This document shows positions 62,756-64,000 of a DNA stretch of 64,000 nucleotides, in pieces (positions within the stretch are counted from its first letter, which is position 1; each line of letters starts with the position of its first letter). The notes under the pieces are model-generated. The model saw only the letters and a program-made list of their open reading frames with translations. It was not told the DNA's origin and did not search any database. The stretch is from Desulfobacterales bacterium (GTDB taxonomy: Bacteria > Desulfobacterota > Desulfobacteria > Desulfobacterales > SURF-7), in NCBI GenBank assembly GCA_028277765.1, contig JANQFQ010000095.1, positions 62,001-126,000 on the forward strand, written 5' to 3'. Made by a program: the position numbers and the translations under genes.

Positions 62756-64000
62756 ATGAAGTTCATGAGAAAAAATGAATACAACGCTGAATCAATAGAA
62801 GTTTTAAAGGGTCTTGAACCTGTAAAACATAGGCCGGGAATGTATACTGACACGAGCCGGCCCAACCATCTGGCCCAGGAAGCGGTCGACAATAGTGTGG
62901 ATGAGGCGATTGCGGGGTTTGCCAGCAGCATAAGTGTTATCCTTCACACAGACGGCTCCCTGGAAGTCTCAGATAACGGCAGAGGAATGCCTGTGGATGT
63001 GCACCCTGAAGAAAAGCTTACTGGCGTTGAACTCATAATGACCCGTCTTCATGCAGGCGCCAAGTTTTCTAACAAAGACTATCAGTTTTCCGGTGGTTTG
63101 CACGGTGTGGGGGTTTCTGTAGTAAACGCGTTATCTGAAAAACTTGATGTCTGTATTAAACGGGATGGGAAGGAATACAACATCTGTTTTAAAAACGGAA
63201 AAAAAGTCAAGAAACTAAAAGTGGTTGGAAGTGTTGGAAAAAGAAATACCGGCAGCACTGTCCGGTTCTGGCCAAATCCAAAGTATTTTGAAACACCGAA
63301 ATTCTCTGTTCGTAAATTAAAACATGTACTCCGGGCAAAAGCAGTGCTGTGCCCGAAACTAAAAGTTAGTTTTCTTGATAAAAAAACAAAAAAATCAGAA
63401 GAGTGGTATTTTGAGGACGGCCTCAAGGACTACCTGCTGGAGAGCCTTCAAGATTATGATCTTCTTCCCGAAGATCCTTTTATTGGTGAGTTTAAAGGGA
63501 ACAACGCAAGGGCTGAGTGGGCTGTGGTCTGGCTTCCGACAGGCGGTGATACGGTTGCGGAAAGTTATGTCAACCTGATACCCACATCCCAGGGAGGTAC
63601 CCATGTTAATGGTTTCCGTACTGGCCTTCTCGCTTCTATTCGTGAATTCTGTGATTTCCGGAAATTAATACCAAGGGGTGTGAAACTGGTGCCTGAAGAT
63701 ATTTGGGACAACTGCTGTTACATTCTTTCCGTTAAAATGCAGGATCCGCAGTTCTCCGGCCAAACAAAAGAACGCCTTTCATCAAGGCAGTCTGCAAAAT
63801 TTGTCTCTGGGGTTGTAAAGGATTCTTTTAGCTTATGGCTTAACCAGAACACGGATGCCGGTGAAAAACTGGCTGAGATGGCAATCGTCAACGCCCAAAA
63901 GCGGATACGCTCAAGCAAAAAAGTTGCTCGTAAGAAAGTAACCAGTGGGCCTGCCCTGCCAGGAAAACTGGCAGACTGCATCGGCCAGGATCCTGACGCA
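62756..64000 (+). CDS. parE: DNA topoisomerase IV subunit B (3' end outside window)
   Basis: The first 415 residues of a GHKL-type topoisomerase subunit. Visible ATP-site motifs: EAVDNSVDEAIAG (Asn-Asp pair), DNGRGMPVD, and GGLHGVGVSVVNALS. The transducer domain SSRQSAKFVSG is near residue 345. The start ATG at 62756 has GAGGCAGG upstream; a Met four codons later is an alternative. GLEPVKHRPGMYTDT near the N-terminus is closer to ParE than to GyrB (which has VRKRPGMYIG). The gene continues beyond the window. It decatenates and relaxes DNA with ParC. Confidence 0.9.
   Translation, partial: MKFMRKNEYNAESIEVLKGLEPVKHRPGMYTDTSRPNHLAQEAVDNSVDEAIAGFASSISVILHTDGSLEVSDNGRGMPVDVHPEEKLTGVELIMTRLHAGAKFSNKDYQFSGGLHGVGVSVVNALSEKLDVCIKRDGKEYNICFKNGKKVKKLKVVGSVGKRNTGSTVRFWPNPKYFETPKFSVRKLKHVLRAKAVLCPKLKVSFLDKKTKKSEEWYFEDGLKDYLLESLQDYDLLPEDPFIGEFKGNNARAEWAVVWLPTGGDTVAESYVNLIPTSQGGTHVNGFRTGLLASIREFCDFRKLIPRGVKLVPEDIWDNCCYILSVKMQDPQFSGQTKERLSSRQSAKFVSGVVKDSFSLWLNQNTDAGEKLAEMAIVNAQKRIRSSKKVARKKVTSGPALPGKLADCIGQDPDA

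Overview
The window reads as a chromosome segment of a Gram-negative anaerobe, most probably a sulfate-reducing Desulfobacterota (Desulfobacterales-like). This is inferred from the gene set: a selenocysteine-containing, NAD-linked formate dehydrogenase with NuoE/NuoF-like partners, many iron-sulfur proteins, HypA, outer-membrane FadL/OmpA/porin proteins, a YeiH-type transporter, a PilP-like protein, and a c-di-GMP-type riboswitch in front of a PilZ gene. No rRNA, tRNA or CRISPR array was seen.

Layout. 1-7.8 kb: end of an M48-type protease, SDR oxidoreductase, membrane proteins, YjbQ, a YejM/PbgA-like sulfatase-fold membrane protein, a methyltransferase and a ferredoxin-like protein. 7.8-24.5 kb is an accessory island on the minus strand. 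It holds a RelE/Phd toxin-antitoxin pair, an IS256 transposase stump, the 5' half of a group II intron lodged in an integron attC site, a cassette gene with a second attC upstream of it, an IS91-type transposase remnant, and a two-gene phytoene-desaturase-like FAD oxidoreductase operon. Next come a regulator that fuses an IS1634-like transposase N-terminus to PAS and LuxR domains, a row of immunity-like small genes, a lipoprotein and a second toxin-antitoxin pair separated by a third attC, and finally a second copy of the FAD operon including its terminator. No integron integrase is present, so this is a decayed cassette cluster.

24.5-35.4 kb: VIT-like membrane protein, a secreted protein with a possible His/Cys dyad, DUF4349 lipoprotein, hydrolases, zf-TFIIB protein, chemotaxis receptor, HypA, OmpA-family protein, a DUF3467 protein, a GEMM riboswitch with terminator in front of a PilZ gene, and PilP. 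35.6-42.5 kb: a cobalamin riboswitch with intrinsic terminator controls a 34-residue peptide gene and a radical SAM/SPASM enzyme, a candidate ribosomally made, modified peptide system (CbpA/CbpB type). It is followed by a lipoprotein, a transglutaminase-like protein and an ABC exporter. 42.6-52.9 kb: FadL-type protein, FG-GAP repeat protein, a very acidic beta-barrel protein, gatB, YeiH-type transporter with an unusual N-terminal insert, and RseC. 53.3-58.4 kb: nuoE-nuoF-fdhA operon, where fdhA reads through an in-frame UGA with a recognisable SECIS hairpin. 58.5-64 kb: purine nucleoside phosphorylase, zinc alcohol dehydrogenase, EamA transporter, a zinc-ribbon membrane protein, and the start of DNA topoisomerase IV subunit B.

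The most interesting points are the cobalamin-regulated peptide/radical SAM pair, the transposase-PAS-LuxR fusion with four copies of ATGCCTACA at and upstream of its start codon, the group II intron split into an attC, the toxin-less immunity row, and the 3.4 kb direct duplication that brackets the island.
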